DNA of 64,000 nucleotides from Pseudoglutamicibacter albus (GCF_031458175.1 NZ_JAVDXX010000001.1:2108001-2172000); one strand, 5' to 3'. Positions 19,344-27,766 are shown, numbered from the stretch's first letter. Notes: generated by a model not told the origin, from the letters alone. Made by a program: numbers and translations.

Positions 19344-21212
19344 ATGAACACCTCCGATTACTCCTCAATGACTGAGGAAGACGTCAGAAATAATCCCCAA
19401 CTGGATCAGACTACGCTGATGAATGTGGCGCAGTCGCGCCCGGATCTGCGCGCGGCGGTGCGCCAGCACCCTAACTGCTATCCAGGCCTCGCGGAATGGA
19501 TCGATAGCCAGTCAGCTGGCGGGCAGCAGCCACAGCAGAACCAGTACCAGTACCAGTACGGTCAGCAGCAGCCGCAACAGAGCCAGCCTGCGCAAGGCTA
19601 TGCGGCCCAGGGTTATGGAGCGCAGGGCAACGGGGCTCAGGGTTATGGGGCTCAGAATCCGTCGCAGCAGTCGGGGTATAACGCCGGCTATGGTCAGCAG
19701 GCTCAGCAGTACGGTCAGCCACAGCAGTATGGGCAGCCTCAATCGCAGCAGTACGGGCAGAACCAGTACGGCCAGAATCAGTATGGTCAGCCGCAGCAGA
19801 ATCAGTACCAGCAGGGTCAGTACCAGCAGTATCCGGCGCAGCAGCAGTCGGGCTACAACCCTGGCTATGGTCAGCAGGCTCAGCAGTACGGTCAGCCACA
19901 GCAGTATGGACAGACTCAGTCCCAGCAGTCCGGGCAGAACCAGTACGGCCAGCCACAGTATGGGCAGCCACGTCCGGGCGTTGTGCTTCCGAAGGAGTGG
20001 ACAGGGTGGCTTCCTGTCATCATCGCGGGCTTGGCTGTTCTTGCTTTCATTGCGATCTTCTTGCCGGCTGTCAGCGCGAAGAGTAGGTTCGGTAGCCACA
20101 CCGGTTCGCTTCTTGATGCCCCGGCCGGCGTCAAGGTGCTTGCGATCATTTCGATGATCTTGGTGATCGCGGCCGCAGCTGTGCCGGCCGTGGCGTTCTT
20201 TGTCCGAAGGAAACCGCTGCCATTGATCTATCCGATTGCGGGGATCGCGGCAGGCGCTTTGGGCGTCATCACCTACATCGTCATGTTCATCCAGGTCGGC
20301 GCCGAGGCGAACAAAGCGCGTAAGCAGCTTGAAGAGTATGGCTATTCCCTGGAGGACACGGGCACTTCGGTAGGCCCAGCGTTCGGCACGTTCTTCGGTC
20401 TGGTTGTTTTCGGCCTACTCCTTGCGGCGGGTGTTGTTGCGCTTCTCATGGAGCTGAAGGGTAAGGGCATCAGCGCGAATCTGCAGCCAGCTTTCACAGG
20501 CGGCTCGAACGGGGCAGGCTGGAATCAGCAGCCGTACCAGAACAACCAGTACGGTGGCTACGCCCAGCAGTCGCAGCACCCACAGCAGGGCCAGCACGGT
20601 CAGCAACAGCAGCAGCAACATACTGGCGAACAGCAGTCTGGCCAACAACAGTCAGACCAGTCGCAGGATGATCAGCAACAGGGCGAGCCGCAGCGGGGTG
20701 GACAGGCACAGGGAGTCCAGCAGCAGGACAGTGGCCAAGCGCAGGGTCAGCGGGCGGCTTGGCAGTCGCCGGACCAGCAGCCTCAGAACGTCGAGGCCAA
20801 GCTTCCGGACTCTGAAGAGTCTGCTCAGAGTGAGGCGAAGGTTTCGGAGACCGCGGTTTCGGAGCCGGTTGCGTCCGAGCCTGAATCTGTTGCTACTGGC
20901 GAGCCGGTATCCGAGACACCTGAAGAGGTTAGCGAGGCGCCAACGCAGGCTGCAGATGCTGAGCCTGTCGATGAACCAGTTGTAGCCCCGGTTGAGGAAC
21001 CAGTTGTAGCGCCGGCTGAGGAGCCTGCCAAGGAAGAGAGCCAGGAGGCGCCGACTGAGGCCTCGGGTGAGACGGTGCCGGCGGGGGCGTCGGCAGTTGA
21101 GCTGCAGCAACTTGCCGCGACTAAGCCTCAATTGTGGGAGCAGATCCGTCAGCACCCTAACTGCTATCCAGCGTTGGCGGAGTGGATTAAGCAGGCACAG
21201 AGCACAAACTGA
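19344..21212 (+). CDS. Four-helix membrane protein with LRV-like ends and prion-like Gln/Gly/Tyr-rich regions
   Basis: A 622-residue protein I do not recognise as a named gene. Residues 1-56 form an LRV-like alpha-helical domain ending RQHPNCYPGLAEWID. Residues 60-212 are almost only Gln, Gly, Tyr, Pro, Asn and Ser (YGQPQQYGQ-type repeats). Four transmembrane helices follow (about 222-246, 260-285, 290-316, 335-368). Then come a second Gln-rich stretch (about 390-480), an acidic Pro/Val/Glu stretch, and at 592-622 a half copy of the LRV domain ending RQHPNCYPALAEWIK. Both soluble ends are probably on the same (cytoplasmic) side because the helix number is even. Composition recalls low-complexity phase-separating proteins; this is inference. 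A strong terminator follows. The next gene is a paralogue. Confidence 0.85.
   Translation: MNTSDYSSMTEEDVRNNPQLDQTTLMNVAQSRPDLRAAVRQHPNCYPGLAEWIDSQSAGGQQPQQNQYQYQYGQQQPQQSQPAQGYAAQGYGAQGNGAQGYGAQNPSQQSGYNAGYGQQAQQYGQPQQYGQPQSQQYGQNQYGQNQYGQPQQNQYQQGQYQQYPAQQQSGYNPGYGQQAQQYGQPQQYGQTQSQQSGQNQYGQPQYGQPRPGVVLPKEWTGWLPVIIAGLAVLAFIAIFLPAVSAKSRFGSHTGSLLDAPAGVKVLAIISMILVIAAAAVPAVAFFVRRKPLPLIYPIAGIAAGALGVITYIVMFIQVGAEANKARKQLEEYGYSLEDTGTSVGPAFGTFFGLVVFGLLLAAGVVALLMELKGKGISANLQPAFTGGSNGAGWNQQPYQNNQYGGYAQQSQHPQQGQHGQQQQQQHTGEQQSGQQQSDQSQDDQQQGEPQRGGQAQGVQQQDSGQAQGQRAAWQSPDQQPQNVEAKLPDSEESAQSEAKVSETAVSEPVASEPESVATGEPVSETPEEVSEAPTQAADAEPVDEPVVAPVEEPVVAPAEEPAKEESQEAPTEASGETVPAGASAVELQQLAATKPQLWEQIRQHPNCYPALAEWIKQAQSTN
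19665..19952 (+). repeat. 111-bp repeat in two copies inside the Gln/Gly/Tyr-rich region
   Basis: Copies at 19665-19775 and 19842-19952 are of equal length (37 codons), start 177 bp apart, and are highly similar at DNA and protein level (both encode GYGQQAQQYGQPQQYGQ). The 66 bp between them is also Gln/Tyr-rich. Confidence 0.8.
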
Positions 21213-21232
21213 CCTGCTCAGAAGTAGTTAGC

Positions 21233-21275
21233 AGAATGCCCCAGGAGGCAAGATGCCTCCTGGGGCATTCTCTTG
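21233..21275 (+). terminator. Strong rho-independent terminator
   Basis: A perfect 18-bp stem (21233-21250 with 21254-21271), loop AGA, followed by TCTTGTT. It separates the two LRV-like paralogues, so they are probably transcribed separately. Confidence 0.85.
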
Positions 21276-21284
21276 TTAACGATC

Positions 21285-21320
21285 CATACTTCTCAGCGCA
21301 TACTTTTCAACGCATTCTTG
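21285..21320. repeat. Tandem repeat, 14 bp x 2.5
   Basis: CATACTTCTCAGCG (21285-21298) and CATACTTTTCAACG (21299-21312) differ at two positions, and a third partial unit CATTCTTG follows. Confidence 0.65.
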
Positions 21321-21355
21321 CCACAAGCTTGGTGGCAGAATGTGGTCATGGTCAC

Positions 21356-21385
21356 TTAACCTGGGTTAGCCTTAGACCAGGTTAA
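21356..21385. promoter_or_regulatory. Inverted repeat, possible operator (iron-box-like core)
   Basis: TTAACCTGG (21356-21364) and CCAGGTTAA (21377-21385) form perfect 9-bp arms around a 12-bp centre. The centre plus left arm reads GGGTTAGCCTTAG, which resembles the DtxR/IdeR box TTAGGTTAGSCTAACCTAA over its left half only. It lies about 60 bp before the second LRV-like gene. Confidence 0.4.
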
Positions 21386-21443
21386 ACCGCCAGTAGCTTC
21401 ACAAAACACAAAGAAACAGTTGATTACTTCAAGGTAGGTCGCC

Positions 21444-22763
21444 ATGAGCACCCCTGATTTTTCTTCAATGACTGAGGCAGACGTTCGTGACAATCCTCAG
21501 TTGGATCAACATACGTTGATGAATCTGGCGCAGTCGCGTCCCGATCTGCGGGCGGTAGTGCGTCAGCATCCCAACTGTTATCAGGGACTCGCGGAATGGA
21601 TCGACGCCCAATCAGGCGGTGGGCACCAGCCACAGCAGTATGCCCCGACGCAGTACGGTCAGCCTGGTGCGGACGTTGTGCTTCCGAAGGGATGGTCGGA
21701 GTGGCTTCCGGTAATCATTGCAGGCCTAGCTGTTCTCGGTCTCGTTGCATTGTTTTTGCCCTTGGTGAGCGTACGGGTTGATATCCACTCAAGTTCTGTC
21801 GGTTTCTTCGCGGGGGGCAATTTAATTAAGGAAGCTAAATTAGTTCCGCATGAGGCGACGATACTTGCGATCATCTCTATGGTCCTGGTGATCGTTTCCG
21901 CGGCTGTGTCGGTCGCGGCATTCTTCGCTCGTAGAAGAGCGTTGTTATCGACCTACCCGATTGTGGGGATCGTGGCGGGCGCTATGGGCCTCACCGCGTA
22001 CATCGTGGGGATTGCTGGAGTGAACGGCAAGCTCAGCGAAATACGCAGATTTGCTGAAGCACTTGGAGCATCCTGGGAAACTGAAGACACCATGATTGGT
22101 CTAGGCTTCGGTTCATTCTTTGGCCTGGTTGTGTTTGGCCTGCTCCTGGTGGTGAGCGTTCTCGTACTTATTATGGAGCTGAAAGGCCGGGATCTCAGAG
22201 CGAATATTCGGCCAGCTGTGTTCGTGCCGGGGTCGGCAGCTCAAGAATTACCAGCTGAGGCAGCGGGTCAGACGGTGCCTGCTGGGGCGAAGCGAGGGGC
22301 TGTAGCGATGCCGTTCATGGTGGCCGGTCTCGCCGCCCTGGCATTCGCGACCGTGTTCATTCCAGCTTATGTTCTTAACATCGAGGGCCACGGAGGGCCT
22401 GCCTTTGTGTGGAGGCTTGAGGATCCGGTCTTGATCCTGGCGGTCATTTCTATGGCTCTGTCGCTTGTTTCAGCAACCCTTTCCGCCATAGCAATATTTA
22501 TTCGCTTGAAGCCGCTCCAGGTGACCGGCGCAATGAGTGGGGCTATTGCCGGGGTTGCAGGTGTCGCAACTTATATTGTGTTTTTCCCTCATCTGGCGAT
22601 GATGAACGATAGGTTGAAAGATCTCGAATATTCCAAGTATTCATTTGCTGCTGCCCCTGGCGCTTTCATCGGCCTGACCGTTTTTTCCATCTTGCTTATA
22701 GGCGGAAGCATCGCTGCTGTTCATGCATTCAGGAGTCGTGGTCGTTCGGAGGGGATTGGCTAG
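21444..22763 (+). CDS. Eight-helix membrane paralogue with N-terminal LRV-like domain
   Basis: A 439-residue paralogue of the preceding gene, unrecognised by name. Residues 1-56 match its LRV-like N-terminus closely (RQHPNCYQGLAEWID), but the Gln-rich linker is only about 18 residues. The four-helix module follows and is then repeated: WLPVIIAGLAVLGLVALFLP in the first copy corresponds to MPFMVAGLAALAFATVFIP in the second, and likewise for the other three helices, giving eight. The second module is more diverged, and the C-terminal half-LRV is absent. AAGG lies upstream of the ATG. A palindrome and 14-bp repeats lie in the promoter region, and a terminator follows at 22800. Confidence 0.82.
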   Translation: MSTPDFSSMTEADVRDNPQLDQHTLMNLAQSRPDLRAVVRQHPNCYQGLAEWIDAQSGGGHQPQQYAPTQYGQPGADVVLPKGWSEWLPVIIAGLAVLGLVALFLPLVSVRVDIHSSSVGFFAGGNLIKEAKLVPHEATILAIISMVLVIVSAAVSVAAFFARRRALLSTYPIVGIVAGAMGLTAYIVGIAGVNGKLSEIRRFAEALGASWETEDTMIGLGFGSFFGLVVFGLLLVVSVLVLIMELKGRDLRANIRPAVFVPGSAAQELPAEAAGQTVPAGAKRGAVAMPFMVAGLAALAFATVFIPAYVLNIEGHGGPAFVWRLEDPVLILAVISMALSLVSATLSAIAIFIRLKPLQVTGAMSGAIAGVAGVATYIVFFPHLAMMNDRLKDLEYSKYSFAAAPGAFIGLTVFSILLIGGSIAAVHAFRSRGRSEGIG

Positions 22764-22799
22764 GCCTCGATAGAGGTTCCGCTGATGTGGGCGGCGACG

Positions 22800-22830
22800 G
22801 GGACGTGGAGTGTGATGCTCCACGTCCCTT
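22800..22830 (+). terminator. Hairpin terminator
   Basis: GGGACGTGGAG (22800-22810) pairs with CTCCACGTCCC (22818-22828) around a 7-nt loop, followed by TTCC. It lies 37 nt after the LRV-like paralogue. Confidence 0.7.
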
Positions 22831-22882
22831 CCTGGTTAAGGACGTAAAAGACTGTTCGAGGCTCACCGTTCGCGTGTACGAT

Positions 22883-22939
22883 AGATCACAGTTGCGAATA
22901 CAGAATGCAGTGTTCGCATATCGGACTAATCTGTGATCT
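22883..22939. promoter_or_regulatory. Nested inverted repeats before the monooxygenase
   Basis: Outer arms AGATCACAG (22883-22891) and CTGTGATCT (22931-22939) are perfect. Inside them TGCGAA (22893-22898) pairs with TTCGCA (22913-22918). A TACGAT hexamer at 22877-22882 may be a -10. The layout suits operator sites for the adjacent IclR regulator. Confidence 0.45.
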
Positions 22940-22973
22940 TTTATCCCAATACTTTCACCGCAATGGAGCCAGA

Positions 22974-24908
22974 ATGCAGTTTCACCACAACGGCTATGTG
23001 ACCGGAGACCCCCTCATCAAGGAAGCCGCAGGAGTCGGCATCGACCGTAGTGAAGACCTGCCGGAGGTTATGGACGTACTGATCGTGGGCGAAGGTCCCG
23101 CCGGTATGACTACCGCAGCGCAACTCTCGGTCTTCCCGCAGCTCGAGGTGCGCCTCATCGAACGCCGCGAACACGAACTCCAGGTCGGCCAGGCAGACGG
23201 CATCCAGGCCCGCTCCGTCGAAACCTTCCAAGCCTTCGGGTTCGCAAACCGTGTGATCGATGAGGCCTACCATCTCCGCGAAATGGCGTTCTGGAAGCCA
23301 GACCCAGAAAACCCAAAGAACATCGTCCGCGCGGCACTCGCCCCGGATGACCCGCACGGTGTCTCCGAATTCCCGCACCTGATCATCAACCAGGCCCGCA
23401 TCATGCAGTACTTCGGTGAGTTCATGCGTAACCAGCCTTCCCGCATGAAACCGAACTACGGCATCGAATACGTCTCCCACGAACGCGACGACTCCCAGGA
23501 ATACCCGCTGCTCGTCAACCTGCGTTACACCTTCGGTGAGAAGGCCGGCGAAGAGTTCTCGGTCCGCACCAAGTACCTCGTCGGCGCTGACGGTGCGCGT
23601 TCACAGATCCGCCGCGACATCGGCGCAACCCGCGTAGGCCAACAAGCCGCACACGCGTGGGGAGTCGTGGACTCCATCGTCGAAACCGACTTCCCAGACT
23701 GGCGCACCAAGTGCGCGATCCAGTCCCATGACGGCGGCTCGATCCTCCACATTCCACGCGAAGGTGGCGCGATGTCGCGCATGTACGTCGACCTCGGCGA
23801 AACCGCCGCAGATGACGACGGCAAGGTTCGCCAGACCCCGCTCGATGAGATCGTGCGTCACGCCAACGAGATCCTCCACCCGTACACGGTTGAGGTGAAA
23901 GACGTCGCATGGTGGTCGGTTTATGAGGTCGGCCACCGCGTCACCGACCGCTTCGATGACGTCCCAGTGGAAGAAGCCGGGAACAAGATGCCGCGCGTAT
24001 TCATCCTCGGTGACGCATGCCACACCCACTCCGCTAAAGCCGGTCAGGGCATGAACGTCTCGATGCAGGACGCATTCAACCTCGGTTGGAAGCTCGCGCA
24101 CGCCCTGCTCGGTACCGCTCCGTTGGAGATCCTCTCGACCTACACGGGCGAGCGTCAGGTGATCGCGCAGAACCTCATCGACTTCGACATGGAATGGTCC
24201 TCGATGATGGCGCGTAAGCCAGAGGAGTTCGAAAACCCGAGCGACCTCGAGGACTTCTACGTCCGTACCGCCGAGTTCCCGGCAGGTTTCATGACCGAAT
24301 ACGAGCCGTCCATGGTGTGCGGTGACACCAAACACCAAGAGCTCGCTGCCGGTTTCCCGGTCGGTAAGCGCTTCAAGTCGGCGTGGGCTACCCGCCGTTG
24401 TGACGGAGTCCGTTTGCATCTGGGCCACCTTGCAGAAGCCGATGGCCGCTGGCGTATCTATGTGTTCGCTGACGGTGCGCACCCAACCGAGCACTCCGCG
24501 GTGGATGATCTCGCAGCATGGCTCAAAGACGACGAGGCATCGCCGCTGGTTGGCGGCGAGCTGGGCGGCCGCCCACGTCACGAATGGTTCGACGTCAAGG
24601 TGATCTACCAGCAGTCCCACGAGGAGTTCGAGGTCTTCGACGCACCAGAGGTGTTCCGTCCACGCTACGGCGACTTCGGCATCATGCAGTGGGAGAACGT
24701 CTTCGCCTCGGCTCTTGGTTCGGCTGACCGTGAACGTCAGGAAATGAACCCTGTTGCTTTGAGCCGCGACATCTACGATGCGCGCGAGCTTTCGCGTGAC
24801 GGCGTGATTGTTGTTGTGCGCCCTGACCAGTACGTTGCCCAGGTCCTGCCGCTGGATGCCACGGATGAGCTGAGCGAGTTTTTCAAGGGCGTCCTCTCGG
24901 AGTCCTAA
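22974..24908 (+). CDS. FAD-dependent aromatic monooxygenase (phenol 2-/3-hydroxybenzoate 4-monooxygenase family)
   Basis: A 644-residue flavoprotein hydroxylase that uses NAD(P)H and O2 to hydroxylate a phenolic ring. The FAD-binding GEGPAGM lies at residues 39-45, the DG motif in LVGADGARSQIRRDIG, and the second FAD motif GDACHTHSAKAGQGMNVSMQ starts near residue 346. A C-terminal thioredoxin-like domain (about 470-644) is typical of phenol hydroxylase and MobA-like enzymes. The frame opens earlier (22905), but ATG 22974 has GGAG at good spacing and the usual N-terminus. An IclR gene follows 33 nt later. No ring-cleavage gene is nearby, so the product fate is unknown. Plus-strand composition is C/A-rich, unlike the G/T-rich genes after it. 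Confidence 0.88.
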   Translation: MQFHHNGYVTGDPLIKEAAGVGIDRSEDLPEVMDVLIVGEGPAGMTTAAQLSVFPQLEVRLIERREHELQVGQADGIQARSVETFQAFGFANRVIDEAYHLREMAFWKPDPENPKNIVRAALAPDDPHGVSEFPHLIINQARIMQYFGEFMRNQPSRMKPNYGIEYVSHERDDSQEYPLLVNLRYTFGEKAGEEFSVRTKYLVGADGARSQIRRDIGATRVGQQAAHAWGVVDSIVETDFPDWRTKCAIQSHDGGSILHIPREGGAMSRMYVDLGETAADDDGKVRQTPLDEIVRHANEILHPYTVEVKDVAWWSVYEVGHRVTDRFDDVPVEEAGNKMPRVFILGDACHTHSAKAGQGMNVSMQDAFNLGWKLAHALLGTAPLEILSTYTGERQVIAQNLIDFDMEWSSMMARKPEEFENPSDLEDFYVRTAEFPAGFMTEYEPSMVCGDTKHQELAAGFPVGKRFKSAWATRRCDGVRLHLGHLAEADGRWRIYVFADGAHPTEHSAVDDLAAWLKDDEASPLVGGELGGRPRHEWFDVKVIYQQSHEEFEVFDAPEVFRPRYGDFGIMQWENVFASALGSADRERQEMNPVALSRDIYDARELSRDGVIVVVRPDQYVAQVLPLDATDELSEFFKGVLSES

Positions 24909-24941
24909 GGAAGCCACGGAAGATAGAGCCAGGTTGTCTTT

Positions 24942-25655
24942 GTGACGGTTGATTCTGAGGGCCGTGCGGGGGCGTCTGCGGCGGGTTCGCAGACGCTCTC
25001 GCGCGGCCTGAGTTTGTTGGAGGCCATCGCTGAGTATGAGCAGGGCCTCACGATCCCGCAATTGTGTGAACGGGTCGGTTTGCACCGTTCGATCGTCTAC
25101 CGGTTGCTGCGTACGCTAGAGGCGCACAACATGGTGGTGCGGGGCGCCGATGGTGTTGTGACGTTGGGCCCTAACTTATTGGTTTTGGCGCGTTCAGTGA
25201 GCCGTGATGTTCAGGCTGCCGCGTTGCCGGAGCTAACGAGGTTGTCTCAAGGTCTGCAGATGACGGCGTTCATTGCTGTTTTGACGCAGGATCAAGTGGT
25301 GACATTGGTTTCGGTTGAGCCGAAGGTCGATGGTGCCACGCTGGTTCAACGTCCGGGTTCCGCCCATCCGTTGGACGCTGGCGCCCCGGGGGCCGCCATC
25401 CGGGCGCAGCTGGGGACTGCGGAGTTGGCGGCGCGTGGTTTAGCGCATCCGGAGTTGCTTGGGGATGCCGCCGCACCGTATACCAAGAGCCGTTCGCAGG
25501 TTTTGACTGGCGTGAGTTCGATCGCGGTCCCGTTGCGGGTCCCGGGCTATGCGGCGGCGTCGCTCGCGGTGGTGTTTGTGGGTAGTGAGGACGATGCGGG
25601 GGTCGCTTCCGCGTTGCACCTGTCGGCTTCGGTGATTGAGGCTGAGCTGTTGTAG
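24942..25655 (+). CDS. IclR family transcriptional regulator
   Basis: A 237-residue regulator with an N-terminal winged helix-turn-helix (about residues 30-60, LTIPQLCERVGLHRSIVYRL) and a C-terminal effector domain. IclR proteins often control aromatic catabolism, and this gene lies just after the aromatic monooxygenase, so that gene is the likely target and a phenolic the likely effector; this is inference from position. GTG start with a weak AGG upstream. It reads in the same direction as the folate genes but is separated from folE by a promoter hexamer. Confidence 0.87.
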   Translation: MTVDSEGRAGASAAGSQTLSRGLSLLEAIAEYEQGLTIPQLCERVGLHRSIVYRLLRTLEAHNMVVRGADGVVTLGPNLLVLARSVSRDVQAAALPELTRLSQGLQMTAFIAVLTQDQVVTLVSVEPKVDGATLVQRPGSAHPLDAGAPGAAIRAQLGTAELAARGLAHPELLGDAAAPYTKSRSQVLTGVSSIAVPLRVPGYAAASLAVVFVGSEDDAGVASALHLSASVIEAELL

Positions 25656-25660
25656 GTCGG

Positions 25661-25666
25661 TAGGCT
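25661..25666 (+). promoter_or_regulatory. Probable -10 box of leaderless folE
   Basis: TAGGCT ends 6 nt before ATG 25673, indicating that the folate genes have their own promoter just after the IclR gene. Confidence 0.55.
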
Positions 25667-25672
25667 GTGATC

Positions 25673-26380
25673 ATGTCGAACGTGGACTCTAATGGTTTTG
25701 GTGTGACGGGCAAGAGCCCTGACGCTGCACCCGGTGACGCTGGGCTCGGCGGCACTGTTGCTGGTGACGTTGAGCTTGGCGAGGTTGAGCAGGGTTGGAC
25801 GGAGCAGGGTCGTGTTGATCAGGCTCGGATTGAGCGTGCTGTCCGCGAGATCCTGTTGGCGGTCGGTGAGGATCCGGACCGGGATGGTTTGGTGGATACG
25901 CCGGCGCGTGTGGCCCGAGCGTATGCCGAGGTTTTCTCGGGCCTGCATATGGATCCGGCTGACGTGTTGTCTGCGTCCTTCGATATTGATCATTCGGAGA
26001 TGGTCTTGGTCAAGGACATCCCGTTCTATTCAACGTGTGAGCATCACCTAGTTCCGTTTCATGGGCGGGCTCATATCGGTTATATCCCGGGTGTTTCAGG
26101 CAAGGTCACGGGGTTGTCGAAGCTGGCCCGGCTGGTTGATCTATTTGCTCGGCGTCCGCAGGTTCAGGAGCGTTTGACTACGCAGATTGTGGAGGCATTG
26201 GAGGATCATCTGCAGCCGCGTGGGGCGATTGTGGTGATTGAGGCGGAGCATTTGTGTATGTCGATGCGGGGCGTTCGTAAGCCTGGGTCGACGACCACGA
26301 CTTCGGCTGTGCGTGGTCAGTTGCGTGAGTCGGCTACGCGTGCTGAGGCGATGGGCCTGATTATGGGGCATGGCCGGTAG
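25673..26380 (+). CDS. folE: GTP cyclohydrolase I
   Basis: Converts GTP to 7,8-dihydroneopterin triphosphate, the first step of folate synthesis. The zinc ligands are Cys122 in CEHH and Cys195 in EHLCMSMRG, with His193 in the same motif, so this is the zinc-dependent FolE1 type. The 235-residue protein has about 40 extra, low-complexity N-terminal residues before the conserved core. ATG 25673 is chosen because TAGGCT stands 6 nt upstream; a GTG two codons earlier overlaps the expected start of transcription. It heads folE-folP-folB-folK. Confidence 0.93.
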   Translation: MSNVDSNGFGVTGKSPDAAPGDAGLGGTVAGDVELGEVEQGWTEQGRVDQARIERAVREILLAVGEDPDRDGLVDTPARVARAYAEVFSGLHMDPADVLSASFDIDHSEMVLVKDIPFYSTCEHHLVPFHGRAHIGYIPGVSGKVTGLSKLARLVDLFARRPQVQERLTTQIVEALEDHLQPRGAIVVIEAEHLCMSMRGVRKPGSTTTTSAVRGQLRESATRAEAMGLIMGHGR

Positions 26381-26459
26381 CTTTTTCGGCTGGCGGGTAG
26401 GCTAGTGGTGTGCGGCCGTGTGCCGCGTGTTCGTTGCGTCTCGTCTGGAAGGTCGGTTG

Positions 26460-27386
26460 ATGTTCAACCTCGCTGCAACCCCTGGTACTGGCCCTAATAC
26501 GTCTGCTTTGGCTGTGATTCGTGCGAAGTCGCGTGAGGATGCGTGGGCTGATTTGCCGCGTGATCGTTGCTTGGTGATGGGTATTTTGAATGTCACTGAG
26601 GATTCGTTTTCGGATGGCGGCCGTTTCCTGAATGTTGATGCGGCGATTGCGCATGGTCTTGAGATGATGCGTGCCGGCGCTGACATTATTGATGTTGGTG
26701 GTGAGTCGACGCGTCCGGGCGCTGATTTTGTGGATCCTGAGGTTGAGGCTGCTCGGGTTGTGCCTGTTGTGAAGGGCCTGGTTGCTGCGGGCGCTGTGGT
26801 TTCGGTTGATACGACGCATGCTTCGACTGCGCGTGAGGTGTGGGAAGCTGGCGCGCATCTGATTAATGATGTTTCTGGTCAGACGTTTGAACCGGATATG
26901 GCTCAGGTTGTTGCCGAGTTGGGTGCTCGGGTTGTGCTGACGCATCGCCGTGGGGATCAGAAGACGATGGTGGATCACGCTGAGTATGGCGATGTTGTGG
27001 CTGAGGTTGTTTCGGAACTGGTCGAGGTGCGGGATCAGTTTGTTGCCGCGGGTGTGGCGCGGGAGAACATTATTTTGGATCCGGGCGTGGGTTTCGCTAA
27101 GAACGCCGAGCATGATTGGGCTGTTTTGAATGCGACGGATCGTTTTGTGGCGTTGGGTCATGACGTTTTGATTGGTACGTCGCGTAAGCGTTTCTTGGGG
27201 CGGTTGCTGGAGGAGCGTAAGCGCCCGCATGAGGTTGCTGACCGTGACGCGGCAACGCATGCGACGAGCACTTTGGCTGCCGCCGAGGGTGCGTGGGCTG
27301 TGCGTGTTCATGATGTTGCCGGTACCCGCGATGCGGTTGAGGTTGCGCGTGCGTGGGTGAACCCTGCTGAGGCGGTTAAGGCGTGA
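26460..27386 (+). CDS. folP: Dihydropteroate synthase
   Basis: Joins p-aminobenzoate to dihydropterin pyrophosphate; it is the sulfonamide target. The 308-residue protein has MGILNVTEDSFSDGG, the DVGGESTRPG loop, LINDVSG, and the C-terminal GTSRKRFLG, so all family blocks are present. ATG 26460 has GGAAGG 7 nt upstream. The frame opens earlier (GTG 26418), and a TAGGCT hexamer lies at 26398-26403, which may be a further promoter. Its stop overlaps the folB start by 4 bp. Confidence 0.93.
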   Translation: MFNLAATPGTGPNTSALAVIRAKSREDAWADLPRDRCLVMGILNVTEDSFSDGGRFLNVDAAIAHGLEMMRAGADIIDVGGESTRPGADFVDPEVEAARVVPVVKGLVAAGAVVSVDTTHASTAREVWEAGAHLINDVSGQTFEPDMAQVVAELGARVVLTHRRGDQKTMVDHAEYGDVVAEVVSELVEVRDQFVAAGVARENIILDPGVGFAKNAEHDWAVLNATDRFVALGHDVLIGTSRKRFLGRLLEERKRPHEVADRDAATHATSTLAAAEGAWAVRVHDVAGTRDAVEVARAWVNPAEAVKA

Positions 27387-27766
27387 GGCCTTTCCAGTGG
27401 GATGGTCATGACGTCATCACGATCAACGGAATTTCTGCGACGGGTTTTCATGGTGTTTTTGATCATGAGAAGCGTGAGGGCCAGAGGTTCGTTGTCGATG
27501 TGAAGGTTGCGACGTCCTTCCGGGTCTCGGCCGCATCGGATGATGTTTCGGACACCCTGGATTATGGGTCGATGGGCCAAGCCGTTGTCGATGAGGTTCA
27601 GGGCGGGCCATACAACTTGATTGAGAAGCTGGCTTCGGTGATTGTTGACCGTTTGATGCGGGACTTTTCTCCGCTCGCGGTGCAGGTCACGGTGCATAAG
27701 CCCGAGGCACCGATCCCGGTGCCGTTTGGCGATGTGGCTGTGACGATGAGCCGTAGCCGTTCATAA
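27383..27766 (+). CDS. folB: Dihydroneopterin aldolase
   Basis: Cleaves dihydroneopterin to hydroxymethyl-dihydropterin and glycolaldehyde. The 127-residue length is normal. GFHGVFDHEKREGQRF at the N-terminus carries the substrate-binding strand, NLIEKLA contains the conserved Glu, and VQVTVHKPEAPIP matches the usual C-terminal Lys-containing strand. The GTG start overlaps the folP stop (GTGA), so translation is probably coupled. Confidence 0.92.
   Translation: MRPFQWDGHDVITINGISATGFHGVFDHEKREGQRFVVDVKVATSFRVSAASDDVSDTLDYGSMGQAVVDEVQGGPYNLIEKLASVIVDRLMRDFSPLAVQVTVHKPEAPIPVPFGDVAVTMSRSRS

Noticed and set aside
22994-25085. Long minus-strand frames opposite the monooxygenase
   Set aside because: Shadow frames caused by biased codon composition; no motifs or ribosome sites.
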